From: an uncultured Oscillibacter sp.
GTDB taxonomy: Bacteria > Bacillota > Clostridia > Oscillospirales > Oscillospiraceae
Length of the DNA stretch: 64,000 nt
Direction: 5' to 3'
NCBI GenBank assembly: GCA_910578935.1
Contig: CAJTSM010000012.1
Coordinates: forward strand, 1-64,000
Below the pieces are notes generated by a model. The model had not been told where the DNA came from. It worked only from the letters and a program-made list of their open reading frames with translations, and did no database searches. The position numbers were made by a program, and so were the translations under genes. Below are positions 1 to 8,115 of the stretch, in pieces; positions within the stretch are counted from its first letter, which is position 1; every line of letters begins with the position of its first letter.

Positions 1-88
1 ATCCGCCAGGATTCCTGCGGAAAATCGCCTTGCCCAGCGAAAAAATCTCTCGCCGTTGGGCATTCCGCTATTTTTCAGACAGCCCCTA
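1..88. repeat. Truncated copy of a MITE-like dispersed repeat
   Basis: This stretch is almost the exact reverse complement of 56498-56584, with only a few differences over about 88 bases. It ends at base 88 with the repeat's terminal sequence (CAGACAGCCCCTA). The rest of the copy lies outside the window. No coding role is visible. Confidence 0.8.
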
Positions 89-643
89 ACCGCTTACTGC
101 AAAGCCGCGGAAATTCAACGAATTTCCGCGGCTTTGCCCTTTGTGCTCTTGGGGCCTGTTTATATAAGCCAAAACACACGCCTTTTCAGAAAATTATGCG
201 GTTTGACGTGTTAAAAATTTTTGACATACGGCAGCATGCCTGCAAATTCCTGCCGTGCATCCGGCTGAAATTTGCTTGCGTATCCGCGCATTTGGGCGTA
301 TGTGAACAGGCTTTAGAGGACGCCTTCAACCCCTCAAAACACGGTCTTGGGGTATCATTTACCCAAGGGGCGCAGTCCGTAAGCGGCGAAGCCGCTAACG
401 GACTGCCGGTGCCGCCATGCCGCGTTGCTTCATCTTGAAATCCGTCAGGATTCCCGCACCAAAGCGCCGTGCCTGACGAAAGCATCTGCCCCAATTCAGT
501 ATTCCTGGAATTTAAGGCCCCCGCCGGGGAGGGCAGCCGGTGTTCTTTTCCGTTTCTGTGCTTGGCGGCGGGAGCCTTCTCGCCTTTGGCCCCGCCTGCT
601 GTTAAGTTTACTGCTGATGGTTGCCGGGATGGTTCGTCCTCTT
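89..643. other. Gene-free stretch with two strong stem-loops
   Basis: No ORF here has a convincing ribosome site or recognisable product. Bases 99-137 form an 18-bp perfect stem with a 3-base loop (left arm 99-116, right arm 120-137). Bases about 371-405 form a second stem with one internal mismatch. Neither is followed by a clear T-run. Bases about 437-478 resemble part of the dispersed repeat (TCCGTCAGGATTCC). Confidence 0.6.
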
Positions 644-1960
644 TTACGGCTTCGCGAATCCGGTCGAAAGGCCCGTGTCCGTCCGGACCTTCAAGACGGC
701 AGCGGTTGCGGCCGTCAAGATCTGCGCCAGCGGCATACTCCACCAGACACCCGTCTGATCCCAAAAGCGCGGCAGGATCAACAGCAAAAGTACTTGGAAA
801 ACTGGCTCGATATAAACCAGCATGTAGGAATATCCCACTTTCTCCGTGGCGTAAAAGACGGCTGTTGTGACACGGGAAAAGGCCAGGAACAGGTAACCGG
901 ACAGGAAAACCGGCATGGCGGACGCGACGCTTTCCGTTGCTGCGGCCGACGCGCCAAACAGAGGACCAATCAAGCCCCGGGCGGCGTAGAGTCCGGCAAT
1001 GCAGAGTGCCGCTAGTACAGCCGCGGTGCGGTAGGCCAGCTTTCTCGTCTGGAGAACCGCTTTCATTTTTCTCTGCCCATAATATTGGCTGACCAGCGGC
1101 TGGCCGCCATCGCCCACGCCCTGTACCAGAAGGCACACGATAGCAAAGACATAACCGATGCAGGCGTAGCTGGCCACCGCCACTTCTCCGCCGTACTGCA
1201 CGGAAAAGCGGTTCATGAACAGATGGGAAATCAGGGGGGTCAAGGAGATTCCAAAGGGGGCGATTCCGATCTTGAAAATATCTTTAATCCCCTTGCCGGT
1301 CCCCTTGGTTTCAATCCCCCATACGGGAATCTTGTGGTGCGCTAGGTATACGAAGCCGCCAAGGGCGGTCAGCGCCTGCCCGATGTTTGTAGCAAGGGCG
1401 GCTCCCGCCACACTCCATTCGAAAACCCAAACAAACAGATAGTCCAGGGCGATGTTGCAGAGGAATCCGGCAATCATGGTCCCCATGGCAAACTTTGCCC
1501 CGCTGTTGTTGCGAATGATGGGGACAACGCCAGTGGCAAAAATCTGAAAAACGGTGCCGGTCACGATGTATTCCAGATACTCCTCACCCAGCGTCACCAT
1601 CTCCCCGGTGGCTCCAAGCAGGCGCAGGACCGGTGTCATGGTGAAGAACAGGAGTACCGTGAGAAGAGCGCTGACCGCCAGCAGCATCGTGGTACACCGC
1701 AGGTATTTCTTGGCTTCGCCTTGCTTACCGGAGGAGAGATTCAGCGTATACAGGACGGCTCCGCCCATACCGATGCCGGTGCCCAGCGCCTGTAAGAGTG
1801 AAACAACGGGATACGCGATGTTGATGGTGGACAGGCCTATATCACCCACGCTGCGCCCCACAAAGAATCCGTCCACAATGGTATAGACGCCGGAGAGGGC
1901 AAAGGCCAGGACAGAGGGGACTACATAAGAATAGAAGGTCTTCCCATGGGATTTGCTCAT
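644..1960 (-). CDS. MATE family multidrug/cation efflux transporter
   Basis: Predicted 438-aa polytopic membrane protein of the MATE family, which exports drugs or organic cations in exchange for Na+ or H+. The N-terminus (FYSYVVPSVLAFALSGVYT, then VDGFFVG) is the usual first MATE helix and loop. About twelve hydrophobic segments follow, with an internal repeat near residue 235 (GIAPFGISLTPLISHLF), as expected for two six-helix halves. The length is normal. The start codon overlaps the stop of the upstream marR-like gene by 4 bases (ATGA), so the two are co-translated. The substrate is unknown; the MarR neighbour suggests induction by a toxic small molecule. Confidence 0.9.
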   Translation of the reverse strand: MSKSHGKTFYSYVVPSVLAFALSGVYTIVDGFFVGRSVGDIGLSTINIAYPVVSLLQALGTGIGMGGAVLYTLNLSSGKQGEAKKYLRCTTMLLAVSALLTVLLFFTMTPVLRLLGATGEMVTLGEEYLEYIVTGTVFQIFATGVVPIIRNNSGAKFAMGTMIAGFLCNIALDYLFVWVFEWSVAGAALATNIGQALTALGGFVYLAHHKIPVWGIETKGTGKGIKDIFKIGIAPFGISLTPLISHLFMNRFSVQYGGEVAVASYACIGYVFAIVCLLVQGVGDGGQPLVSQYYGQRKMKAVLQTRKLAYRTAAVLAALCIAGLYAARGLIGPLFGASAAATESVASAMPVFLSGYLFLAFSRVTTAVFYATEKVGYSYMLVYIEPVFQVLLLLILPRFWDQTGVWWSMPLAQILTAATAAVLKVRTDTGLSTGFAKP

Positions 1961-2391
1961 TTCCGTCTTTTCTCCATTTCCTTTTCAAAAACCGTATTGA
2001 ACAGTGTGATCATATTGAACATCTGCTGTGCCCGGCTGCCTCCCATGATGTCCAAAACCCGGCGCTCCAGCTCGTGGAGAGGGGCCAGCAGCTCCTGGGA
2101 ATAGAGAATTCCCTTCTCGGTCAGGGCCACCTGCTTCTCCCGTTTGTCCCCGCGGCCGGGGGAGAGGACAACGCGCCCCTCGTTTTTCAAGGAGCGAATG
2201 ACGCTGTTCACGGTTTGCTTGGTGAGTCCCGTGCAGTCGCAGATTTTTTTCTGCGTCATGGTTTCCTGTCCGTCCAGAGCGTACAAGACAAACAGCAGAT
2301 AATAGTTGATTTCATGGGCGTCCGCCCAGCGGGTATACAGGGCGTTGGCCTGTCCCCACGTTTCCCAGAATTTTTTATCATCCGGCAACAT
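1957..2391 (-). CDS. MarR family transcriptional regulator
   Basis: A 144-aa winged-helix regulator of MarR type: helices around YYLLFVLYALDG, then the recognition region KICDCTGLTKQTVNSVIRSL and the wing (GRVVLSPGRGDKREKQVALTEKG). I chose the ATG at 2391 because it gives the usual MarR length and has AAGGGG eight bases upstream. The frame stays open to 2568, and an ATG at 2538 with GGGGGAAGT before it would add a 49-residue hydrophobic extension, so a longer form is possible. It overlaps the MATE gene by 4 bases and probably represses itself and the exporter. Confidence 0.85.
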   Translation of the reverse strand: MLPDDKKFWETWGQANALYTRWADAHEINYYLLFVLYALDGQETMTQKKICDCTGLTKQTVNSVIRSLKNEGRVVLSPGRGDKREKQVALTEKGILYSQELLAPLHELERRVLDIMGGSRAQQMFNMITLFNTVFEKEMEKRRK

Positions 2392-2715
2392 AGCATGAAC
2401 CCCTTTTTCCTTTTTCGCATTCGATCGTTTTTGCAACCAGTTGACCGCCGAAATCAAATGATCTCCTCGCCAAAACAGCAGTTCTTCCATCATTTCAACA
2501 GCGGCAACCATCAACAAAAACCACAGGACTTCTCCCATACTTCCCCCGCCGTTCATGTAAAACAGCACTCGCAGCTTTTAAATACCAACGAAGAAACTTC
2601 GGTAACCCGTTTCAAAGCATATGGGTCAATCACTGTCAGGAAATTATGCAGGCAGCGGGCGGGATTACCAAAGGTCAAAGCAATCTCTCCATCGCGATTT
2701 ACAGCCTTTTTCCGT

Positions 2716-2835
2716 TTAGCCCCCAGACAGTTTCCTCACCGCGCATATCAGATCATCCCAGGGCCGCCATAACCGCTGCTTAACAGAATCTGTTATGGCA
2801 ATGATCGCCAGATTCAGCAGGATTTGATTACGCAT
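2716..2835 (-). CDS. Small 39-aa ORF in the marR-MATE leader
   Basis: An ATG at 2835 has GGAGG eight bases upstream and lies just downstream of the strong promoter at 2871-2899. The peptide starts MRNQILLNLAIIAITDS and ends RKLSGG. Nothing is recognised in it. It could be a leader peptide or the front part of a broken gene: in the next frame the reading continues for about 50 residues (through NRDGEIALTFGNPARC) before a stop near 2567. It is first in the operon with the MarR and MATE genes. Confidence 0.4.
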   Translation of the reverse strand: MRNQILLNLAIIAITDSVKQRLWRPWDDLICAVRKLSGG

Positions 2836-2870
2836 GGACAATGCCTCCTCAAATAGAATTTTACAATACT

Positions 2871-2899
2871 ATTATAGTATATATACATACTATTATCAA
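2871..2899 (-). promoter_or_regulatory. Promoter with embedded operator for the MarR-MATE operon
   Basis: On the minus strand there is TTGATA (2894-2899), a 17-base spacer and TATAAT (2871-2876). The spacer and -10 region contain inverted arms ATAGTAT (2874-2880) and ATACTAT (2887-2893) six bases apart. This is a plausible MarR dimer site that would block polymerase. Promoter geometry is seen; MarR binding is inferred. Confidence 0.75.
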
Positions 2900-3293
2900 G
2901 GGGGTTTTTTATTCTCCTTTATGCCGTGAACATTAAGAAATACGACGGAAAATATAAAATACAGGCCGAATGACTGCGGCCTATGTGTGGATTTCGCGGC
3001 TGTTTGTTAGAGTGGTTCCCCAAAATAATGAAAAAAGGAGGCGGAGAGAGAGGCCGCAGAGTAAGACGGAGGGCAAAGGCGGGCTGGCGCCCGTCAAGGA
3101 CGGCAGCGCAGCTCGGCGGTCCAGGGACCGCCGAGCGTTTCTCGGTATTTTTCAAACAGCCCCTAGAGTCTGTGTTCGCTTCCTTTCTTCAGGCAGGAGA
3201 CGCCGGAACACTGCGCCGGCGGACGCAGACGGTATTACGGTCACCCATGAAGTCTGCTCCCATAAGCGAACAAGGCTTTTCCCGGCGGTCAGT
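2900..3293. other. Intergenic region with palindrome and repeat end
   Basis: No gene supported. Bases 3111-3136 form a perfect 12-bp stem with a 2-base loop (GCTCGGCGGTCC arms). Bases 3146-3168 carry a lone terminal repeat of the dispersed family (ATTTTTCAAACAGCCCCTA). Several overlapping short ORFs have no ribosome sites. Confidence 0.55.
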
Positions 3294-4127
3294 CTATTTT
3301 GCTAAGCGGACGGACAGCAGGGTAGCCGCGTTGGATTCTACCCCGTTTAGGATAAATCCCGCCAGATCACAGGCATAGACGCTCCCTTCCGTCTCCAGAC
3401 TCCGCTCCGTCAAGTGGAGTTCCAGAGCGGCATATCCCTGGGAGAGGTCCCAGCGGCCCCGGCAGCAGAGATAGAGATAGGACCCGGCGGGCTTTCCCCG
3501 GTAATAGGGACAGTCCGCCTGCTCCGACACCCGCATGGTCAAGTGGCTGATGGTCCCCGGACTCGCCGGTTCCCCGGGACGGTGAATCGCGCCCAGTTGG
3601 TAATCCGTCCTCAATCCGTATTTCCGGCAGAGCTCCCGGCAGCGTTCCAGCACCGTCATCAGCATGGCATCTTCCCCCGCCCTGGGGGACATCAGCGCCT
3701 CCAGCTCCTCCACGGGGAGGGCCAGCAGGTGTTCCTCCTCAAAGCGGGCCGTCTGGGGAACCAAGTCCGGAGCGGTTCCCAGCTCCAGGCCTTTGATCAT
3801 TCCGGAGAGTACGAAATCCATCTCTTCCAGCTTCCGGTGTTCCAACTCCAGCCGTTTTCGCTGCTCCTGAAGGCGGGCCAGGGTCCCGGCGGAATTCTGC
3901 CCCTGGAGACAGCGGCGGACCTCTTCCAAAGGAGTCCCCGTCTGGCGAAAGATGGAGATGGCATAGAAATCGTAGAACTGCTCCGCGTCATAATAGAAGT
4001 ATCCGTTTTCCTCCCGGTGGGCCGGAGACAGCAGCCCTAGGTTTTTGTAATGCCGCAGAGTTTCCTTGGTAGTGCCGCACAGGGCGGCGAAACCGCCGGA
4101 GGTGAGCCGGCTTGTTTTCCGTTCCAT
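3294..4127 (-). CDS. MerR family transcriptional regulator with effector domain
   Basis: A 277-aa regulator. Residues about 1-75 are a MerR-type winged helix (LTSGGFAALCGTTKETLRHY, then the wing NGYFYYDAEQ), followed by a dimerisation coiled coil (LQEQRKRLELEHRKLEEMD) and a C-terminal effector-binding region of about 140 residues, probably for a small molecule. The reading frame is open to 4817, but that part only mirrors the hydrolase gene on the other strand. The ATG at 4127 has GGAGG at the proper distance and gives an intact N-terminal HTH. It is transcribed divergently from the hydrolase/MATE pair and probably controls it through the 19-bp-spacer promoter at 4159-4189. Confidence 0.85.
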   Translation of the reverse strand: MERKTSRLTSGGFAALCGTTKETLRHYKNLGLLSPAHREENGYFYYDAEQFYDFYAISIFRQTGTPLEEVRRCLQGQNSAGTLARLQEQRKRLELEHRKLEEMDFVLSGMIKGLELGTAPDLVPQTARFEEEHLLALPVEELEALMSPRAGEDAMLMTVLERCRELCRKYGLRTDYQLGAIHRPGEPASPGTISHLTMRVSEQADCPYYRGKPAGSYLYLCCRGRWDLSQGYAALELHLTERSLETEGSVYACDLAGFILNGVESNAATLLSVRLAK

Positions 4128-4158
4128 AAAATTTCCTCCAGAAATTAAAAATTCCCTC

Positions 4159-4189
4159 TTGACTGCGCTGTAACCACACGGTTTATGAT
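4159..4189 (+). promoter_or_regulatory. MerR-type promoter (19-bp spacer) for hydrolase-MATE operon
   Basis: TTGACT (4159-4164) and TATGAT (4184-4189) are separated by 19 bases rather than 17. The spacer region contains the inverted repeat AACC-ACAC-GGTT. An overlong spacer with a central palindrome is the hallmark of promoters that MerR-family proteins untwist to activate. Confidence 0.75.
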
Positions 4190-4213
4190 ACCTCTTACAA
4201 AGAATTTTTACAA
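4185..4213 (-). promoter_or_regulatory. Divergent promoter for the merR-like gene
   Basis: On the minus strand, TTGTAA (4208-4213) and TATCAT (4185-4190) lie 17 bases apart. The -10 box shares bases with the -10 of the opposing promoter, so the two promoters should compete and both be under the MerR protein. Confidence 0.55.
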
Positions 4214-4259
4214 GCCAAACTGGCAGACTAAGCCTGCTTGAAAAAACGGAGGTATCATC

Positions 4260-5261
4260 ATGAATTTTGGGTGCAGCAGCTTTTCCTGGGAAACGAAGGA
4301 CGGACGCCACCTTCTGGGGCGGACCTATGACCAATTCGGGGACCTGCGGGCCAACCGCGTCGTCGCGGTTCCTGCCGGAGCGCCGTGTTTCCCCACGCTT
4401 CACAGGGACGGAAACGCTTCCGGGGGCCGGTATGGATATACCGGCATGGCGGTGCTGGGATTTGGGGAACCAATTCTGGTGGACGGCGTAAACGCCGCCG
4501 GACTGATGGGGGTTTTGCTTCACTACCCGGAGTACGCGGTGTATGCGGAGGCCGCCGGTCCGGGAAGGACAGCCGTCCACCCGGGCCGCCTCCTGCCGTG
4601 GCTGTTCAGCCGGTGCGCCGGTGTGGAGGAAGCGGTCAAGGCTCTGGACGGCCTCACTTTGATCGACGAACCCGTCCAGGACAAGCCGCTTCCGGCTCAC
4701 TACATGCTCAGTGACCGGAGCGGTGAGGCTGTAATCCTGGAGCCGGATGGAGGGGGACTGTCCATTTACCGGCGAACCGTCGGCGTGCTGACGAACAGCC
4801 CCGGTTACCTGTGGCACCGGACGAACCTGCGGAACTATGTGGGTGTGACGGACTTACCCAAAGCGCCTCAGACCATCGCAGGCCAGGAAATCCGGGAGTT
4901 TGGAGAGCGGCTGGGGGGAGGTTTTGGCCTGCCGGGGGATTATTCCTCGCCTTCCCGCTTTGTGCGGACGGCGTTTATGAAGCACTTTTCTCTCCGGGGA
5001 AAAGACGAGCTGGACGGTGTTTCCCGGATGTTCCGGGCTTTTGCGCCGGTGGACATCCCGGAGGGACTGGTCCGGGCAGACCCGGACTACCCGGTTTATG
5101 AACAGACCCTCTGCACCAGCGTCATGTGCGCCGAGAGCGGACGGTACTATTTTGCTCCCGCTTGGAACCGGCGGATTTCCGCCGTCCGGCTTCCGGAAGA
5201 GGAGGATGAAGTCCGGTACTTTGAGCTGGGAGAATCACAGGACGTGGACTATCGAAACTGA
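4260..5261 (+). CDS. Choloylglycine hydrolase family enzyme (bile salt hydrolase / penicillin V acylase type)
   Basis: A 333-aa Ntn hydrolase that cleaves linear amide bonds, such as those of conjugated bile salts or penicillin V. The catalytic set is present: Cys5 (GCSSFSWETKDG), Arg21 and Asp24 (GRTYD), Asn78 (VDGVNAAGL), Asn179 (LTNSPGY) and Arg233 (SSPSRFVR). The nucleophile is Cys5, so the residues MNFG must be removed for it to become the N-terminal residue. Penicillin V acylase precursors need such processing, whereas typical bile salt hydrolases have Cys2. No signal peptide is seen. The stop codon lies inside the ribosome site of the MATE gene, so the two are translationally linked. 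The true substrate cannot be told from sequence. Confidence 0.85.
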   Translation: MNFGCSSFSWETKDGRHLLGRTYDQFGDLRANRVVAVPAGAPCFPTLHRDGNASGGRYGYTGMAVLGFGEPILVDGVNAAGLMGVLLHYPEYAVYAEAAGPGRTAVHPGRLLPWLFSRCAGVEEAVKALDGLTLIDEPVQDKPLPAHYMLSDRSGEAVILEPDGGGLSIYRRTVGVLTNSPGYLWHRTNLRNYVGVTDLPKAPQTIAGQEIREFGERLGGGFGLPGDYSSPSRFVRTAFMKHFSLRGKDELDGVSRMFRAFAPVDIPEGLVRADPDYPVYEQTLCTSVMCAESGRYYFAPAWNRRISAVRLPEEEDEVRYFELGESQDVDYRN

Positions 5262-5275
5262 GGAGGGCGGAAATT

Positions 5276-6613
5276 GTGGAAACCAAACTGGACTCGTATC
5301 ACCGGCCGGTAACAGGCCGGAACATCCTGCGCTTTGCCCTGCCTACCATCGTCATGACGGTGTTCAACACTTTTTACACCATGGTGGACGGACTCTTTGT
5401 TTCCAACCTCATCGGCACCGCCGCCTTATCCGCCATCAACCTCACCGCTCCGGCAATTGGATTGATTACCGCCGTGTCCGGGATGCTGGCCACCGGCGGC
5501 AGCGCCGTGGTGATGAAGCAGATGGGAGAGGGCCGGGAGCGGGAAGCCCGGCAGAATTTTACCCTCTTGATTTTAACCAACGCTGCCGTCGGCGCCGTCA
5601 TGATGGCCCTGGGCTACGGCCTGATGGATCCGCTGCTAGGGGCCATGGGTCTTTCAGAGGAAGTCTTTGGGTATTGCCATGCCTACCTCAGCGACTATCT
5701 TGTATTCACCATCCCGATTCTCTTGATGTATAACTTCTCGCTCTACCTGATTGCCGCGGACCGGTCCAGGCTGTCCCTCGTCTGCACGGTGGCGGGAGGG
5801 GTGACAAATATCCTGTTGGACTATGGTTTGATCGCCTTGGCGGGACTGGGAATCCGGGGAGCCGCGATCGCCACGGGGCTGGGCTATTCCATTACCGCCG
5901 TGGTGGGCTTTTTAGTGTTTTGCAGAAAGGGCAGCCTGCTCCATTTTCAAAAGCCGGTGTTTCGCGGAGGCGTTCTGTTTCACGCCTCCGGCAACGGCCT
6001 GTCGGAGCTGGCGACTTCCCTGGTGTCCGGGATTACCACACTGCTGTTCAATTTGGCGATGCTGAGGTACATCGGAGAGGACGGCGTAGCGGCGATTACC
6101 ATCATCATGTACGTATTGATGTTTGTCAGCGCCCTGTTTATCGGCTACTCCTATGGTGTGGCCCCCATGATCAGCTATTACCATGGGGAAGGGAGCCGTG
6201 AGAAGCTGAAAAAACTGGTGCGGTTCAGCGTGCAATTTATTTTTGGGGTTTCCGCCCTCTGTGCCGCCGTCTCGATTCTGGCGTCTCCGGCGTTGGTAAG
6301 CGTTTTCACCCGGCCCGGCACGCCAGTCTATGGCTTGGCGGTGACGGGGAACCGGCTGTGCTCCATCGCCCTTCTCTTTCTGGGACTGAATGTGTTTGCC
6401 AGCGGTATGTTTACCGCGCTGTCCAACGGTGTGATATCCGCCGTCCTGGCTTTTTCCCGGTCGTTTGTGTTTACCGCCGCCAGTATCCAGTTGATGCCGA
6501 TCCTGTTGGGAGGCGTAACCGGCGTATGGCTGGCGACCCCTGTGGCGGAGCTGCTGGGGGCGGCCATGGCGGCGGCGCTGCTGGCGAAATACCAAAAACA
6601 GTATGGATATTGA
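5276..6613 (+). CDS. MATE family efflux transporter
   Basis: A 445-aa MATE exporter with the family start (ILRFALPTIVMTVFNTFYTM, VDGLFVS) and about twelve membrane segments. The start is GTG at 5276, preceded by AGGAGGG that overlaps the TGA of the hydrolase gene. It is only about 20% alike by eye to the MATE protein at 644-1960, so it is not a local duplicate. Its pairing with the amide hydrolase and the MerR gene suggests that it exports the substrate or product of that enzyme (inference). The stop codon is one base away from the first CRISPR repeat. Confidence 0.9.
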   Translation: METKLDSYHRPVTGRNILRFALPTIVMTVFNTFYTMVDGLFVSNLIGTAALSAINLTAPAIGLITAVSGMLATGGSAVVMKQMGEGREREARQNFTLLILTNAAVGAVMMALGYGLMDPLLGAMGLSEEVFGYCHAYLSDYLVFTIPILLMYNFSLYLIAADRSRLSLVCTVAGGVTNILLDYGLIALAGLGIRGAAIATGLGYSITAVVGFLVFCRKGSLLHFQKPVFRGGVLFHASGNGLSELATSLVSGITTLLFNLAMLRYIGEDGVAAITIIMYVLMFVSALFIGYSYGVAPMISYYHGEGSREKLKKLVRFSVQFIFGVSALCAAVSILASPALVSVFTRPGTPVYGLAVTGNRLCSIALLFLGLNVFASGMFTALSNGVISAVLAFSRSFVFTAASIQLMPILLGGVTGVWLATPVAELLGAAMAAALLAKYQKQYGY

Positions 6614-6614
6614 C

Positions 6615-7640
6615 ATTATAGTTCCCTGAGGTTTCTTGTTGTGGTATAATCTGACCGACGACGATTACGGCGTTCAGTACGTTGTAGTTCCCTGAAGTCT
6701 CTTGTTGTGGTATAATTCGTGGCCACATCACGAGCAATAGAACCTTGTTGTAGTTCCCTGAAGTCTCTTGTTGTGGTATAATACAAACCAGGAGAAACAG
6801 AAGAAGAAGAAAGTTGTAGTTCCCTGAAGTCTCTTGTTGTGGTATAATATTTAACAGATGGATACACGACGATTTCCGGTTGTAGTTCCCTGAAGTCTCT
6901 TGTTGTGGTATAATAAAAATTCTTTTTTAACAACTCAAGATCATGTTGTAGTTCCCTGAAGTCTCTTGTTGTGGTATAATGAGGACGCCGGGGACGCCAT
7001 GGATGAGGCGGTTGTAGTTCCCTGAAGTCTCTTGTTGTGGTATAATGAAAAGACACATCAAGTTTATCCGGAAATCGTTGTAGTTCCCTGAAGTCTCTTG
7101 TTGTGGTATAATCGCCGAAAGAAGAACAGGTGAGTTTGAGTGGTTGTAGTTCCCTGAAGTCTCTTGTTGTGGTATAATTGTTAAACGAGCAAATGGAGCA
7201 CGTTTTGGGTTGTAGTTCCCTGAAGTCTCTTGTTGTGGTATAATTGTATGATGGAAAGCGAAAAAACGGAAGGAGTTGTAGTTCCCTGAAGTCTCTTGTT
7301 GTGGTATAATTAAAAGCGTCCGCATAATAAGCGCGTTCTGGTTGTAGTTCCCTGAAGTCTCTTGTTGTGGTATAATGAGAGCGGTGATGATTTGGCGTGG
7401 TTTGAAGTTGTAGTTCCCTGAAGTCTCTTGTTGTGGTATAATTTTACGGTTTGTAAAAAACCTCTATGGTGAGTTGTAGTTCCCTGAAGTCTCTTGTTGT
7501 GGTATAATTTCGCCCGGGCGGAGCAGGACACGGCGTAAGTTGTAGTTCCCTGAAGTCTCTTGTTGTGGTATAATGTTATCGGACGTTTTGGTGTGCTATA
7601 TTGAGTTGTAGTTCCCTGAAGTCTCTTGTTGTGGTATAAT
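6615..7640 (+). CRISPR. Type II-C CRISPR array, 16 repeats and 15 spacers
   Basis: Repeats are 36 bases (starting GTTGTAGTTCCCTGAAG and ending TTGTTGTGGTATAAT), and all spacers are exactly 30 bases, giving a strict 66-base period. Intact repeats start at 6681, 6747, 6813 and so on to 7605. The first unit, 6615-6650, differs at 4 positions and marks one array end, usually the oldest. The orientation is plus strand: the tracrRNA anti-repeat at 12430-12465 pairs with this strand, and each repeat ends in an extended -10 box (TGGTATAAT) pointing into the next spacer. No leader with obvious motifs is seen; the 65 bases after 7640 are the candidate acquisition side, next to cas2. Spacer sources could not be searched. 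Confidence 0.98.
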
Positions 7641-7699
7641 AGACTTCACAGGAGCCAAGAAATCACTGGCAAGATCCGATCATATTCAAGAGATTTCGT

Positions 7700-7757
7700 A
7701 AAAAACGGCAGAAAAAACATGCGTTTTCGTAAAATGAAACGCATGTTTTTTCTGCCG
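7700..7757 (-). terminator. Terminator of the cas9-cas1-cas2 operon
   Basis: A 21-bp perfect stem (arms 7706-7726 and 7737-7757, loop of 10) is followed on the minus strand by six T. It stops cas transcription before it runs antisense through the array. The plus-strand side has only a broken T-rich tract, so it may also slow array transcription. Confidence 0.85.
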
Positions 7758-7791
7758 CTTTTCTACGCTTTTCTCTTTTTTCCATCCAATT

Positions 7792-8115
7792 TTAGAACAA
7801 CATCAGCTGCTCCATCTGCTGCGGTTCATCAAATTTGGTTGGCTTTCCCAGCAAAATTTGAATATTGCTGTACTGCTTTTCTGTGATCACCAGCATACGA
7901 ACGGATCCTTTTGATGGAACCGCCGCGGCAAGGCGGAGCTTATGAGCCGCTACGGAATCTGTGCCGCTGCAAATCCTGGCATAGACCGAGAGCTGAATCA
8001 TGTGGTATCCATCCTTCAAAAGGAAGTTCCGGAATTTTACGGCAGCCCCCCGCTCTGCCTTTGTTTTCACCGGGAGGTCAAAGAATACCAAGATTCTCAT
8101 AAGCCGGTTATTCAT
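7792..8115 (-). CDS. cas2: CRISPR-associated protein Cas2 (type II)
   Basis: A 107-aa ferredoxin-fold protein with the Cas2 opening strand (MRILVFFDLPVKT, conserved Asp13) and the type II feature KFRNFLLKDGYHMIQLSVYAR. With Cas1 it forms the spacer-integration complex. The first ATG (8115) overlaps the end of cas1 by 8 bases; Met6 at 8100 is an alternative. It is the last cas gene before the operon terminator. Confidence 0.95.
   Translation of the reverse strand: MNNRLMRILVFFDLPVKTKAERGAAVKFRNFLLKDGYHMIQLSVYARICSGTDSVAAHKLRLAAAVPSKGSVRMLVITEKQYSNIQILLGKPTKFDEPQQMEQLMLF

Noticed and set aside
186..1136. A 316-codon minus-strand ORF
   Set aside because: It overlaps the MATE gene in another frame and runs into repeat DNA; no ribosome site or recognisable sequence.
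4128..4817. 230-codon N-terminal extension of the MerR protein
   Set aside because: It is the reverse frame of the hydrolase gene and lies upstream of the merR promoter; ATG 4127 has the ribosome site.
6616..7531. Minus-strand ORFs of 73-146 codons with repeated Pro-Gln-Gln-Glu-Thr units
   Set aside because: They are translations of the CRISPR repeats; the strict 66-base period with variable 30-base spacers is not a protein repeat.
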